DNA from: Nocardioides allogilvus
Lineage (GTDB): Bacteria; Actinomycetota; Actinomycetes; Propionibacteriales; Nocardioidaceae
Assembly (NCBI RefSeq): GCF_003047285.1
Contig: NZ_PZYX01000003.1
Location: 248,001 to 312,000 of the forward strand
Length of the DNA: 64,000 nucleotides
Direction: 5' to 3'
Position numbers and translations under genes: made by a program. The number at the start of each line of letters is the position of its first letter. Position 1 is the first letter of the stretch. Shown piece after piece: positions 43,810-53,894 of the stretch. Under the pieces are notes generated by a model. It saw nothing but the letters and a program-made list of their open reading frames with translations. It was not told the origin of the DNA and ran no database searches.

Positions 43810-45872
43810 CGGACACCTTCTTCGGGCTGCAGGGTGGCGGCGGAGTGGGCACGCTCGTCCACGAGTGGCTGGTGGTGGGCCGGTCGGGGGTGGATCGGGA
43901 GCCGGCGAGCCCACAGCCAGATGCCGTGGAGCCGGATCAGGGCGCTGCCGCGCAGGGCAGCACCGGCGGATCGCCAGGCACCGGCCCAGCGACCGCGTCC
44001 GTCCTGCGCCGACTCGACGCGCTCGCCGGTGACGCTCGCTGCGAAGGGCGAGCCGTCGTCGGTGTGCAGGGTGACGGCGATGTCGAGGCGGGTGTTCGGG
44101 ACGGGGATCGCGAGCTCGTAGTGGCCGTCGACGCCGTGGAACGGCGAGACGTACATCGCCTTGTCGGTCCGGGCTCGGCCCTGGCCGTCGGGCCGGACGA
44201 GGTAGGCGTGCCGGTCGCCGTACGTGTTGTGCACCTCGACCACCGCTGCCGCCTGCGCGCCCGTGGCGTCGAAGCACCAGAAGACGGAGATGGGGTTGAA
44301 GCAGTAGCCCAGCGAGCGGGGGTTGGCGGCCATCACGATCTGGCCGCCGGTGACGTCGATGTCGTGCAGCGCGAGGAACTCCTCGACGTTGGCGCGGATC
44401 GACGACGTCGGCGAGCCCAGGTGGTCGCGCGCCTCGAACCGGGCGAGCGGGCCGCGGTCGGGCAGGTCGTCGAGGTCGACCAGCCACAGGTGGGAGCGGT
44501 TCTCGAAGGTGCGCTTGAAGGGTGTGCGCCGGGTGTGCCGGACCGTGGTGCGGAACAGGCCGGGCTCGACCGGTTGGACGGAGGTGGCTTGTGCGACGGG
44601 CCACGTGAGCCCGAGCCGGGTCGCGGCCGCCAGGCCGGAGCGCGCGCCGTCCTCGTGGAATCCCCAGCCGTGGTAGGCGCCGGCGAAGGCGACCCGGTCG
44701 GTGTCGATCGAGGGCAGTCGTCGCTGCGCGGCCACCGACTCGGGGGTGTAGAGCGGGTGCTCGTACTCCATCCGCTCGATCACCGACGCCGGGTCGACGA
44801 GGTGCTCGCCGCCGAGCGTGACGAGGTAGTGGGTCGACGTGGGCAGGCGCTGAAGGCGGGTCAGGTCGTAGGTGACGGTGACCTGGCCGGTGGGCGTGGC
44901 CGGACGCTGGAAGTTCCAGCTCGATCGGGCGTTGACCGCCTGGGGCAGCAGCGAGGTGTCGGTGTGCAGCAGGGCGGTGTTGGCGGAGTAGGGCAGCGCG
45001 CCCAGCACCTCGGACTGCGCCCGGCTCGGCGACTCCAGCATCGTCAGGGCCTGGGAAGGGTGCGTGGCGACGACGACCGCGTCGAAGGAGTGCACGCGGC
45101 CGTTGCCGTCGGTGACCTCGACCCCGTCGGGCAGCTCGCACACCGAGGTGATCTTGGTGCCGGTGCGCACCGACTGCAGGTGGGTGGCGACGGCGGCGAC
45201 GTACGTCCCCGAACCGCCGGTGACCGTGCGCCACTCGGGGGAACCGAAGACGCCGAGCATGCCGTGGTGCTCGAGGAAGGTGAAGAGGTAGCGGGCGGGG
45301 TAGTCGAGCGAGGTCTCGGGATCGCAGGACCACACGGCCGCGACCAGGGGCTCCATGAAGTGCCGCACGAAGTGGGCGGAGAAGCCGCCCGCGTCGAGGA
45401 ACTCCCGCAGGGTCTGGTCGTCGACCCGAGATCCCGGATCCGCAGCCGCGGCGAGGACCTTGCGTGCCTGCCGGTGGAACCGCGGGATCTCCGCCAGCAT
45501 CCGCCAGTGGGTCGCCGAGGTCAGGGCCGAGCGGGTCGGGAAGAGCCCGCGGGCGCCCAGGGCGCCGGCGTACTCCACGCCCGAGCCCTGGTCGGAGACC
45601 GACAGCGACATCTCGGAGGGCTGGGTGGCGATGTCGAGCTCGGCGAACAGGCGCAGCAGCGTGGGATAGGTCCGGCGGTTGTGCACGATGAAGCCGGTGT
45701 CGATGCGCAGCTCGCCGTCGGGGGACTCGACGACGTGGGTGTCGGCGTGACCGCCCAGGCGGTCGTCGGCCTCGAACAGCGTCACGTGGGCGGTGCGCGA
45801 GGCGACGTACGCAGCGGTCAGGCCAGCGACACCGGAGCCGATGACTCCGATGTGCCGGGGCGAGGCGGTCAT
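43806..45872 (-). CDS. FAD-dependent amine-oxidase-like protein fused to DUF1365
   Basis: A 688-residue fusion. Residues about 1-425 form a flavin amine-oxidase/desaturase fold (GVIGSGVAGLTAAYVASR at 9-26; GGHADTHVVESPDGELRIDTGFIVHN). Residues about 438-670 form DUF1365 (GLFRTTVRHTRRTPFKRTFENRSHLWLVDLDDLP ... NPRSLGYCFNPISVFWCFD). In M. tuberculosis the two parts are separate neighbours (Rv0449c, Rv0448c) in the SigK cluster, so the fusion supports a direct functional partnership. It probably oxidises acyl chains that the two methyltransferases modify. The start overlaps the rskA stop. Confidence 0.88.
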   Translation of the reverse strand: MTASPRHIGVIGSGVAGLTAAYVASRTAHVTLFEADDRLGGHADTHVVESPDGELRIDTGFIVHNRRTYPTLLRLFAELDIATQPSEMSLSVSDQGSGVEYAGALGARGLFPTRSALTSATHWRMLAEIPRFHRQARKVLAAAADPGSRVDDQTLREFLDAGGFSAHFVRHFMEPLVAAVWSCDPETSLDYPARYLFTFLEHHGMLGVFGSPEWRTVTGGSGTYVAAVATHLQSVRTGTKITSVCELPDGVEVTDGNGRVHSFDAVVVATHPSQALTMLESPSRAQSEVLGALPYSANTALLHTDTSLLPQAVNARSSWNFQRPATPTGQVTVTYDLTRLQRLPTSTHYLVTLGGEHLVDPASVIERMEYEHPLYTPESVAAQRRLPSIDTDRVAFAGAYHGWGFHEDGARSGLAAATRLGLTWPVAQATSVQPVEPGLFRTTVRHTRRTPFKRTFENRSHLWLVDLDDLPDRGPLARFEARDHLGSPTSSIRANVEEFLALHDIDVTGGQIVMAANPRSLGYCFNPISVFWCFDATGAQAAAVVEVHNTYGDRHAYLVRPDGQGRARTDKAMYVSPFHGVDGHYELAIPVPNTRLDIAVTLHTDDGSPFAASVTGERVESAQDGRGRWAGAWRSAGAALRGSALIRLHGIWLWARRLPIHPRPAHHQPLVDERAHSAATLQPEEGVR

Positions 45873-46564
45873 GTCGCTTGGGAGAAGTCGAAGAGTGCGA
45901 CGGGCGGGAGGTTGGGCTTCTCGGAGCCACCGGCGGGCTCGATCGTCACACCGGCGGCGCTGGCGGTCGCTGCGTCACCGTCCAGGACGATCTCCTCGGT
46001 GCCGCCCTCCATCAAGCCGGCAGAGACCATGTCGCCGCGCTGCTGCAGCCACAGCTGGTAGGTCTGGCCGCTCGGCGCCGGCGCCATGTCCTCGGTGCGG
46101 ATGACGGCCTTGTGCAGCGACTTGGACCGCGTGACGGTGGCTCGACCCTTGTCGCCGAGGTCGATGCTCACCGACTGGGCGTCGGGAGCGCGGAGAACCT
46201 GCTCGGCGACGGTCAGCGATGGGTTGTCCGACGGGGTCCATGGCTGCCAGACAGCAGCAGCCAGGCCGAGGACGGCGACGATGGACGCGGCGACCAGGAG
46301 GGGAAACCAGGCAGCACGCCGAGAGGGTGCCACGATCGGAGGGAGCGGCCGGACGTGGGTGATGCCGGTCAGGACGGAGGCGCGCAGCGAGGGAGGCGGG
46401 GTGACGGCGACGGAATCGGCCAGCAGCGCGGCGGTCTCCCGCAGGGAGGCCACCTCGTCGCGGCAGTCCTCGCACTCGGCGAGGTGGCGTTCGAACGCTG
46501 CTCGTTCGAGGTCGTCGACCGCGTCGAGGGCGTAGGCGCCCGTGAGCTTGTGAATGTCGCTCAT
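45869..46564 (-). CDS. rskA: Anti-sigma-K factor RskA
   Basis: A 231-residue membrane anti-sigma factor. The cytoplasmic ZAS domain has His27, Cys31 and Cys34 (RHLAECEDC) for zinc; one transmembrane helix spans about 84-106 (AAWFPLLVAASIVAVLGLAAAVW); the external RskA domain runs from about 120 (QSVSIDLGDKGRATVTRSKSLHKAV). It should hold SigK at the membrane until an envelope signal triggers its proteolysis. It overlaps sigK (ATGA), ensuring matched expression. Confidence 0.92.
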   Translation of the reverse strand: MSDIHKLTGAYALDAVDDLERAAFERHLAECEDCRDEVASLRETAALLADSVAVTPPPSLRASVLTGITHVRPLPPIVAPSRRAAWFPLLVAASIVAVLGLAAAVWQPWTPSDNPSLTVAEQVLRAPDAQSVSIDLGDKGRATVTRSKSLHKAVIRTEDMAPAPSGQTYQLWLQQRGDMVSAGLMEGGTEEIVLDGDAATASAAGVTIEPAGGSEKPNLPPVALFDFSQAT

Positions 46565-47172
46565 GACCCAACTCCCATCGCATCGCGCAGCCGGATGAGT
46601 CCATCCCGGATGCGGGTCTTGGCGGTGCCGACAGGAACGTCGAGCATCGTTGCCACTTCTGTGTGTGTGTAGCCCCCGAAGAAGGCAAGCTCCACGGCTT
46701 CTCGTTGTACGGCGGTGAGCCCGGCGACTGCTCCGCGGACCCGCTGGGCTTCCAGCGAGGCGTGGGCGGCTTCGAGCGTTGAATCGTGTTCCACGGGTCG
46801 GCTCTCACGGTGGTATGTCGAATCGCGGGCCGTGGAGGCCTCGGCCGAGCGGACCCGGTCGACTGCCTTGCGGTGCACGATCGTCAACAGCCAGCCGATG
46901 GCGCTCCCCCGAGTGGGATCGAAGCGACTGCTGGTTCGCCACGCGTCGAGGAACGCCTCCTGGAGGACTTCCTCAGCGTGAGCGGGGTTGCGGACCACCC
47001 GAAGCGCCAGGCCGTAGGCCCGGGCCGAGGTGGCGTCGTACAGCTCAGCGAAGGCGGCCTCGTCGCCGCGGCTTGACCGCTGCATCAAGAAGGCGAGCCG
47101 TGCTGCTGCGTCCCCCGACGGGGCACCCTCTGGTGAGGATGCCCCGCCGGGCACGGACTTCAAGTGGTCCAC
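46561..47172 (-). CDS. sigK: ECF sigma factor SigK
   Basis: A 203-residue ECF sigma factor. Region 2 (DEAAFAELYDATSARAYGLALRVVRNPAHAEEVLQEAFLDAWRTSSRFDPTRGSAIGWLLTIVHRKAVDRVR) and region 4 (LTAVQREAVELAFFGGYTHTEVATMLDVPVGTAKTRIRDGLIRLR) are complete. The following gene is its anti-sigma factor RskA. The start is taken as GTG 47172, eight bases after an AAGGA site; an in-frame TTG at 47208 would directly abut the fasciclin stop. The gene lies 36 bases after the fasciclin gene and is probably read from the promoter at 47935-47962, giving positive feedback. Confidence 0.92.
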   Translation of the reverse strand: MDHLKSVPGGASSPEGAPSGDAAARLAFLMQRSSRGDEAAFAELYDATSARAYGLALRVVRNPAHAEEVLQEAFLDAWRTSSRFDPTRGSAIGWLLTIVHRKAVDRVRSAEASTARDSTYHRESRPVEHDSTLEAAHASLEAQRVRGAVAGLTAVQREAVELAFFGGYTHTEVATMLDVPVGTAKTRIRDGLIRLRDAMGVGS

Positions 47173-47208
47173 GTGACAGATCCTTGCTGAGTGTCGGTTA
47201 TCCGACAA

Positions 47209-47871
47209 TCACATCTGGGGCATCATGACGGTGTCGATGACGTACACCGTCGCGTTGGCGGTCTGGATGTTGCCGCAGATGATGTTGGCCTTCTCCTCCT
47301 TGTCGGCGGTGAACGCCTCGCCCGAGCCCTTGACGACGAGCTTGTCGTTGTTGAGGGTGTCGAACTTGCCGGCCAGGTTGTCCGGCGTGATGGTCTCGCC
47401 AACGACGTGGTGCGTCAGGATCGCCGTCAGGGTCTCCTTGTCGGCCAGCACGGCGTCGAGGGTCTTCTTGTCGATCTTGGCGAACGCGTCGTCGGTCGGG
47501 GCGAAGACGGTGATGCCCTCGGCCGAGTTGAGCGTGTCGACGAGACCGGCCTCGGTCACGGCGGCGACCAGGGTCTTGAGGAGCGGGTTGCCGGAGGCGG
47601 CGGTGGCGACCGGCTCGGTGGCCATGCCCTCGAAGGAGCCCGGGTCGGACGGGTCGGTCGGGATCGCGGCGCAACCCTCACCGAACGTGCCGGCACCGGC
47701 GTCGGAGGCGGGCTCGGTCTCTTCGGTGGTGGGCTCCTCGGAAGCGGTCTCCGAGGTCGTCTCGGAGGCGGAACCGGAGGTGGGCTCCTCGTCGGCGCCA
47801 CAGGCAGCCATACCGAGGGACAGCGTCAGAGCCATGGCGGCCAGACCGGAAGTGCGGGCAATGCGGTTCAT
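47209..47871 (-). CDS. Fasciclin (FAS1) domain lipoprotein, MPT83-like
   Basis: A 220-residue exported lipoprotein: signal peptide with lipobox MAAC (Cys24), a Thr/Ser/Glu-rich linker (about 28-65), then one FAS1 domain (about 85-220; NPLLKTLVAAVTEAGLVDTLNSAEGITVFAPTDDAFAKI ... ILTHHVVGE ... VYVIDTVMMPQM). It resembles MPT70/MPT83 of M. tuberculosis, which are major SigK targets. A SigK-like promoter lies upstream and the sigK gene follows on the same strand. It probably mediates adhesion or binds a hydrophobic molecule at the cell surface. Confidence 0.92.
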   Translation of the reverse strand: MNRIARTSGLAAMALTLSLGMAACGADEEPTSGSASETTSETASEEPTTEETEPASDAGAGTFGEGCAAIPTDPSDPGSFEGMATEPVATAASGNPLLKTLVAAVTEAGLVDTLNSAEGITVFAPTDDAFAKIDKKTLDAVLADKETLTAILTHHVVGETITPDNLAGKFDTLNNDKLVVKGSGEAFTADKEEKANIICGNIQTANATVYVIDTVMMPQM

Positions 47872-47934
47872 GGGGAACTGCCTTTCGTGAGGGGCTTCCA
47901 GAGCGGGTGGCCCCGGGAGTTTGTTTCCGGAGGG

Positions 47935-47962
47935 TGTTCGTTGCCTCGATCGAGGCGGATTG
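47935..47962 (-). promoter_or_regulatory. SigK-type promoter of the fasciclin-sigK operon
   Basis: On the minus strand CCAATCC (from 47963), a 16-bp spacer and CGAACACCC. The same pattern with identical spacing precedes the molybdopterin oxidoreductase gene. It resembles the mycobacterial SigK consensus as I recall it (CCATCC / CGAA). The spacer here is a palindrome, GCCTCGATCGAGGC. Confidence 0.7.
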
Positions 47963-47991
47963 GTGCGTATTTGAAAACTTTTGCCGCCGGC

Positions 47992-49500
47992 TCAGCCGAC
48001 GTTGACCGCGATCTGCTGGATGCCGCTGGAGCCCTCGGGGAAGGGGCTCATGCGCGCAGCGGTCTGCAGCTCGCCGTCCTTGTTGGTCGCCCGGCAGGCC
48101 AGGAAGTGCTGGCCGGGCTTGGCGTCCCACTCGAGGTACCACTGGCGCCAGTAGTCGTTGCCGGCGTCCGCACCGAGCGTCGCGGTCTGCCACGCGCCGC
48201 CGTCGACGCTGACCTCGACCTTGTCGATGCCGACGTGCTGCGCCCAGGCGACACCGCCGATGAACAGGCGTCCGGGGTCGTTGTTGGACAACGGCTTCGG
48301 GGTGTCGATCCGGCTGGAGATCTTGATCGGGGCATCGGTGGCCCACTCGCGCTCGGTCCAGTAGGCCTGCTCGGCGTCGTAGGTCGTGAGCGTCATCTTG
48401 GTGATCCACTTGCAGGCGCTGACGAAGCCGTAGAGGCCGGGCACGACCATCCGGACCGGGAAGCCGTTCTCCCGCGGGAGCGGCTCGCCGTTCATGCCGA
48501 AGACGATCATTGCGTCGCGACCGTCGGTGGCGACGCCGAGCGGGGTCGAGATGGTCATCCCGTCCACGTCGGTCGACAGGATCTGGTCGGCCGACGTGTT
48601 GTCGATGCCGGCGAGGTCGAGCACGTCGGTGAGGCGTACACCGAGCCAGCGGGCGGCTCCGATGTAGGGCCCGCCGACGTCGTTGGAGACACAGGTCATG
48701 GTGATGTCGCGCTCGATGACCTCGAGGTCGTAGAGGTCGGCCAGCGTGAGCGTGACCTGCTTGTCGACGTCACCGTCGATGGTCAGCGTCCAGGACTCGG
48801 CGTCCACGATCGGCAGCGAGAGGCGGGTGTCGACGCGGTAGAAGTCCGCGGTCGGCGTCCGGAACGGGGAGATCCCGGGGACCTTCTGCTCCAGCCCGGT
48901 CGGCAGGGGCTTCTCCAGCCCGGTCGCCTTGGGTAGCTCGATGTCGGTGCCCTTGAGGCGGTACGACGCCACGAACCGTCCGGCGCTGCCGAACGCCGCA
49001 GCGGCGACCGCCAGGCCGCCGGCCGCGATCAGGACGCCACGTCGGGTGGGCCCGGACACGGCCTCTCCGGTGCCGGCCTCCTCGAGCCGGTGCAGCCACC
49101 ACAGGGCGACGGCTCCGACGACGGCGGCGACGACGCTCGGCAGCAGGTCCAGCGGACCGGCGGTGGGCCGGAGCATCGCCAGCACGCCGGCGAGGGCGGC
49201 CAGGCCGACGATCATCAGCAGCCCGAGGGTGATGCGGCGCGCGGCGACGATGCCGGCGATCCCCGCCAGCACCAGGACGCCGAGCATGACCGAGCCGATG
49301 AGGATCGGCTTGTCGGCGGTCCCGAAGTTCTTGATCGCCCACTCCTTGACCGGGGTGGGGGTCAGGTCGATCACCGTCGATCCGACGGCGAGGACGGGCG
49401 AGGCCGCCGGGACGGTCAGGGCCGCCACGAGGTGAGCGGCCGCGACACCGGCGAGGGTGGCGAGGACGCCGAACAGGGCGTGGAGCAGACGTGTCAGCAC
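47992..49500 (-). CDS. Membrane-anchored molybdopterin-dependent oxidoreductase (sulfite oxidase/MsrP-like)
   Basis: A 502-residue protein. About four transmembrane helices occupy residues 5-137, then a twin-arginine-like segment (GPTRRGVLIAAGGLAVAAAAFGSAG, about 150-174) and an extracytoplasmic Moco domain of the sulfite oxidase fold with ligand Cys270 in TMTCVSNDVGG, ending in the dimerization domain (WAQHVGIDKVEVSVDGGAWQTATLG). It may oxidise sulfite or reduce sulfoxides such as oxidised methionine in exported proteins. The GTG at 49500 lies six bases after the SigK-like -10. Confidence 0.88.
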   Translation of the reverse strand: MLTRLLHALFGVLATLAGVAAAHLVAALTVPAASPVLAVGSTVIDLTPTPVKEWAIKNFGTADKPILIGSVMLGVLVLAGIAGIVAARRITLGLLMIVGLAALAGVLAMLRPTAGPLDLLPSVVAAVVGAVALWWLHRLEEAGTGEAVSGPTRRGVLIAAGGLAVAAAAFGSAGRFVASYRLKGTDIELPKATGLEKPLPTGLEQKVPGISPFRTPTADFYRVDTRLSLPIVDAESWTLTIDGDVDKQVTLTLADLYDLEVIERDITMTCVSNDVGGPYIGAARWLGVRLTDVLDLAGIDNTSADQILSTDVDGMTISTPLGVATDGRDAMIVFGMNGEPLPRENGFPVRMVVPGLYGFVSACKWITKMTLTTYDAEQAYWTEREWATDAPIKISSRIDTPKPLSNNDPGRLFIGGVAWAQHVGIDKVEVSVDGGAWQTATLGADAGNDYWRQWYLEWDAKPGQHFLACRATNKDGELQTAARMSPFPEGSSGIQQIAVNVG

Positions 49501-49506
49501 ATCGGG

Positions 49507-49534
49507 TGTTCGGCGCCGTGCCCTGCGCGGATTG
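49507..49534 (-). promoter_or_regulatory. SigK-type promoter of the molybdopterin oxidoreductase gene
   Basis: On the minus strand CCAATCC, 16-bp spacer, CGAACACCC, the same as at 47935-47962. The -10 CGAACA ends six bases before the GTG at 49500, so this transcript would be leaderless. Confidence 0.7.
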
Positions 49535-49550
49535 GATGGGTGGCCTGAGG

Positions 49551-49556
49551 CAGGAT
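49551..49556 (+). promoter_or_regulatory. Leaderless -10 box of the enoyl-CoA hydratase gene
   Basis: CAGGAT, seven bases before the ATG at 49564, within 20 bases of the divergent SigK promoter. Confidence 0.4.
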
Positions 49557-49563
49557 GCGGGGC

Positions 49564-50307
49564 ATGGAACTCGTGCACTACGTCGTCGACGGCCCGCTCG
49601 CCACGATCACCCTCGACTCTCCGCACAACCGCAACGCGTTGTCGAAGCAGCTCGTCACCGAGCTCTTCGGGCACCTGCAGGCAGCGGCAGCCGACGACGA
49701 GGTCAGGGTCGTCCTGATCACCTCGTCCGGGAAGGTCTTCTGCTCGGGCGCCGACCTCTCCGAGGCCACGGCCGACGGCATGGAGGAGGGCGCTCGCCGC
49801 ATCGTCGAGCTGCAGCGCCTCATCGTGTCGATGGACAAGCCCGTCGTGGTGCGGGCGTACGGCGCCGTGCGGGCCGGCGGGATCGGGATCGTCGCCGCCG
49901 CGGACATCGCGGTGGCCAACGAGTCCGCGACGTTCGCGCTGACCGAGGTGAAGCTCGGTCTGGCCGCGGCGATCATCAGCCTGACCGTGCACCACCGGAT
50001 GGACCCCCGCGCGGCCGCGCTGACCACGCTCGGCGGCGAGGTCTTCTCCGGCGCCGACGCAGCGGCGTACGGGCTGGTGACGACGGCCGTGCCGGACGAT
50101 GCGATCGACGAGCGGGTCGCCGAGCTCTGCCGGTCGCTGGCGACGGGTGCCCCCCAGGGCCTGCGCGAGTCGAAGCGGATCCTCAACGCCGACCTCATCG
50201 CCCGCATCGATGCGAAGGGCGCCGAGATGGCTGCCCTCTCGGCCCGGCTCTTCGCCTCCGACGAGGCGCGCGAGTCGATGACGGCCTTCCTGAGCCGCAA
50301 GAAGTAA
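49564..50307 (+). CDS. Enoyl-CoA hydratase/isomerase family protein
   Basis: A 247-residue crotonase: LATITLDSPHNRNALSKQLVTEL, oxyanion loops GKVFCSGADLSE (about 60-71) and AYGAVRAGGIGIVAAADIAVA (about 97-117). The two catalytic glutamates of enoyl-CoA hydratase are not both evident: position one is Ala/Gly-rich (RAGGIGIV) and only FALTEVKLGL retains a Glu. It may therefore be an isomerase, a hydratase with another mechanism, or another crotonase. Monocistronic. The ATG at 49564 follows a -10 box. Confidence 0.85.
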   Translation: MELVHYVVDGPLATITLDSPHNRNALSKQLVTELFGHLQAAAADDEVRVVLITSSGKVFCSGADLSEATADGMEEGARRIVELQRLIVSMDKPVVVRAYGAVRAGGIGIVAAADIAVANESATFALTEVKLGLAAAIISLTVHHRMDPRAAALTTLGGEVFSGADAAAYGLVTTAVPDDAIDERVAELCRSLATGAPQGLRESKRILNADLIARIDAKGAEMAALSARLFASDEARESMTAFLSRKK

Positions 50308-50439
50308 CGCGGCTCACGCGCACCACCCGCAGTGCCGCGGGAAGTCGGCGCAGGCAGGCCTGAGTCGGTAGTCTTGATCTTCTGTCGTTTTGATGAGCGG
50401 CACTAGTGGCGTGCGCGAGGAAGACTGGGGGATGTCCGG

Positions 50440-52610
<2,171 letters not shown>

Positions 52611-52614
<4 letters not shown>

Positions 52615-53744
52615 GCGCACTGCCCGCGCCGACGTCGGCGCACCCGGGTCCCGTCACGGCCGCGGAGCGCCGCTCCAACAACTTCGACGCGCTGCGCCTG
52701 ATCGGCGCCCTGCTGGTGGTGCTCGGCCACGGCTATGCGCTGCTGGGCCGCCAGGGCGACGTCCCGGTGGTCCTGGGCTACCAGCTCCAGACCATCGGCG
52801 TGATGATCTTCTTCGCGATCAGCGGTTACCTCATCACCGCGAGCTGGAGCCGGACCCGCAACCCGGTCACCTATGCGCTGGCGCGCTGCCTGCGGATCTT
52901 CCCGGCCCTGATCGTGGTGGTACTGGTGACCGCCCTGGTCATCGGCCCCCTGGTGACGACGCTGCCGCGGGGGGAGTACTTCGACAACCCCGGCACGGCG
53001 ACGTACATCGTCAACAACATCAAGCTGCTGGTGACCTTCCCGCTGCCCGGTGTGTGGGAGGACCTCCCCTACGCGACGGCGGTCAACGGCTCGCTGTGGA
53101 CGCTGTTCGTGGAGTTCCTCTGCTACGCCGCGGTGCCGTTCCTGTTCGTCTTCCCGCGCTTCGTGCGTCCGCTGGGCGCCCTCGTCGTCCTCGCCGTCGT
53201 GATCCACCTGGCCGAGGTGCCTCAGCACGAATCGCCGGTGTTCTGGGGCGTGCGGCTCCGCGACGCGGCCGGCCTGTGGGCCTTCTTCGCGGGCGGCGCG
53301 CTGCTGCGCCTGGCCGGTCAGCGCTTCTCGTGGTTCCGCTTCCGCACCGACATCGCGGTCGCCGGCACGGCAGTCCTGTTCCTGGTCGACGAGGTGGCGC
53401 CCGGGCTCGCGCTCGAGGTCGCCTCGGTGGTCGTCCCCTACGTCGTCCTGACGATCGGGCTCGCGCGCACGCCGTACATCGCGCAGAGCGCCCGCTTCGG
53501 TGACTTCTCCTACGGCCTCTACCTCTGGGCGTTCCCGGTCCAGCAGCTCGTCGTCGACGTGTTCGGCGTGCAGCGGATGTCGGTCAACCTGCTGATGGTC
53601 GTGACCGTCACGCTGGCCCTGGCGGCGCTGTCCTGGCACCTCGTCGAGAAGCCGTCGATGAGGCTGAAGGACCTGATCGTCCGGCGCACCACTCGGCGTA
53701 CGGCGCCAGCGACTGCACCCGAGCGTGAGCCGGTCTCCGCCTGA
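52611..53744 (+). CDS. Acyltransferase 3 family membrane protein
   Basis: A 377-residue membrane acyltransferase of the OafA/acyltransferase-3 family. It starts with the hallmark NNFDALRLIGALLVVLGHGYAL (about 23-44), whose His is the proposed catalytic residue, has about ten helices and ends with a charged tail. Such enzymes move acetyl or other acyl groups onto surface sugars or lipids from the cytoplasmic side. The GTG overlaps the helicase stop by four bases, so the two are co-transcribed, although a functional link is not obvious. Confidence 0.9.
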
Positions 53745-53763
53745 CGGCTCCTCCATGACTCGA

Positions 53764-53783
53764 GTAGGTAACTGGTTACCTAC
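53764..53783. promoter_or_regulatory. Perfect 20-bp palindrome
   Basis: GTAGGTAACTGGTTACCTAC, 19 bases after the acyltransferase stop and about 100 bases before the -10 of the PhzE-like gene. It is AT-richer than its surroundings and looks like a regulator operator more than a terminator. Confidence 0.55.
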
Positions 53784-53881
53784 CTGGAGACTGGCCCCGC
53801 TCACGCGGGCACGCGTCAAGCTCACCAGTTCAGCGGAACCTCAGCCCTGAGATGGGGCGAAGTCGAGAGCCCAGCGCCAAC

Positions 53882-53887
53882 TAGGGT
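53882..53887 (+). promoter_or_regulatory. Leaderless -10 box of the PhzE-like gene
   Basis: TAGGGT, seven bases before the ATG at 53895, identical in sequence and spacing to the CPBP gene promoter at 9596. Confidence 0.5.
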
Positions 53888-53894
53888 TTCGGCC

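Noticed and set aside
49501..49995. 165 extra N-terminal residues for the molybdopterin oxidoreductase
   Set aside because: They would lie antisense to the enoyl-CoA hydratase gene and upstream of the SigK-type promoter; the GTG at 49500 fits both the promoter and the first membrane helix.
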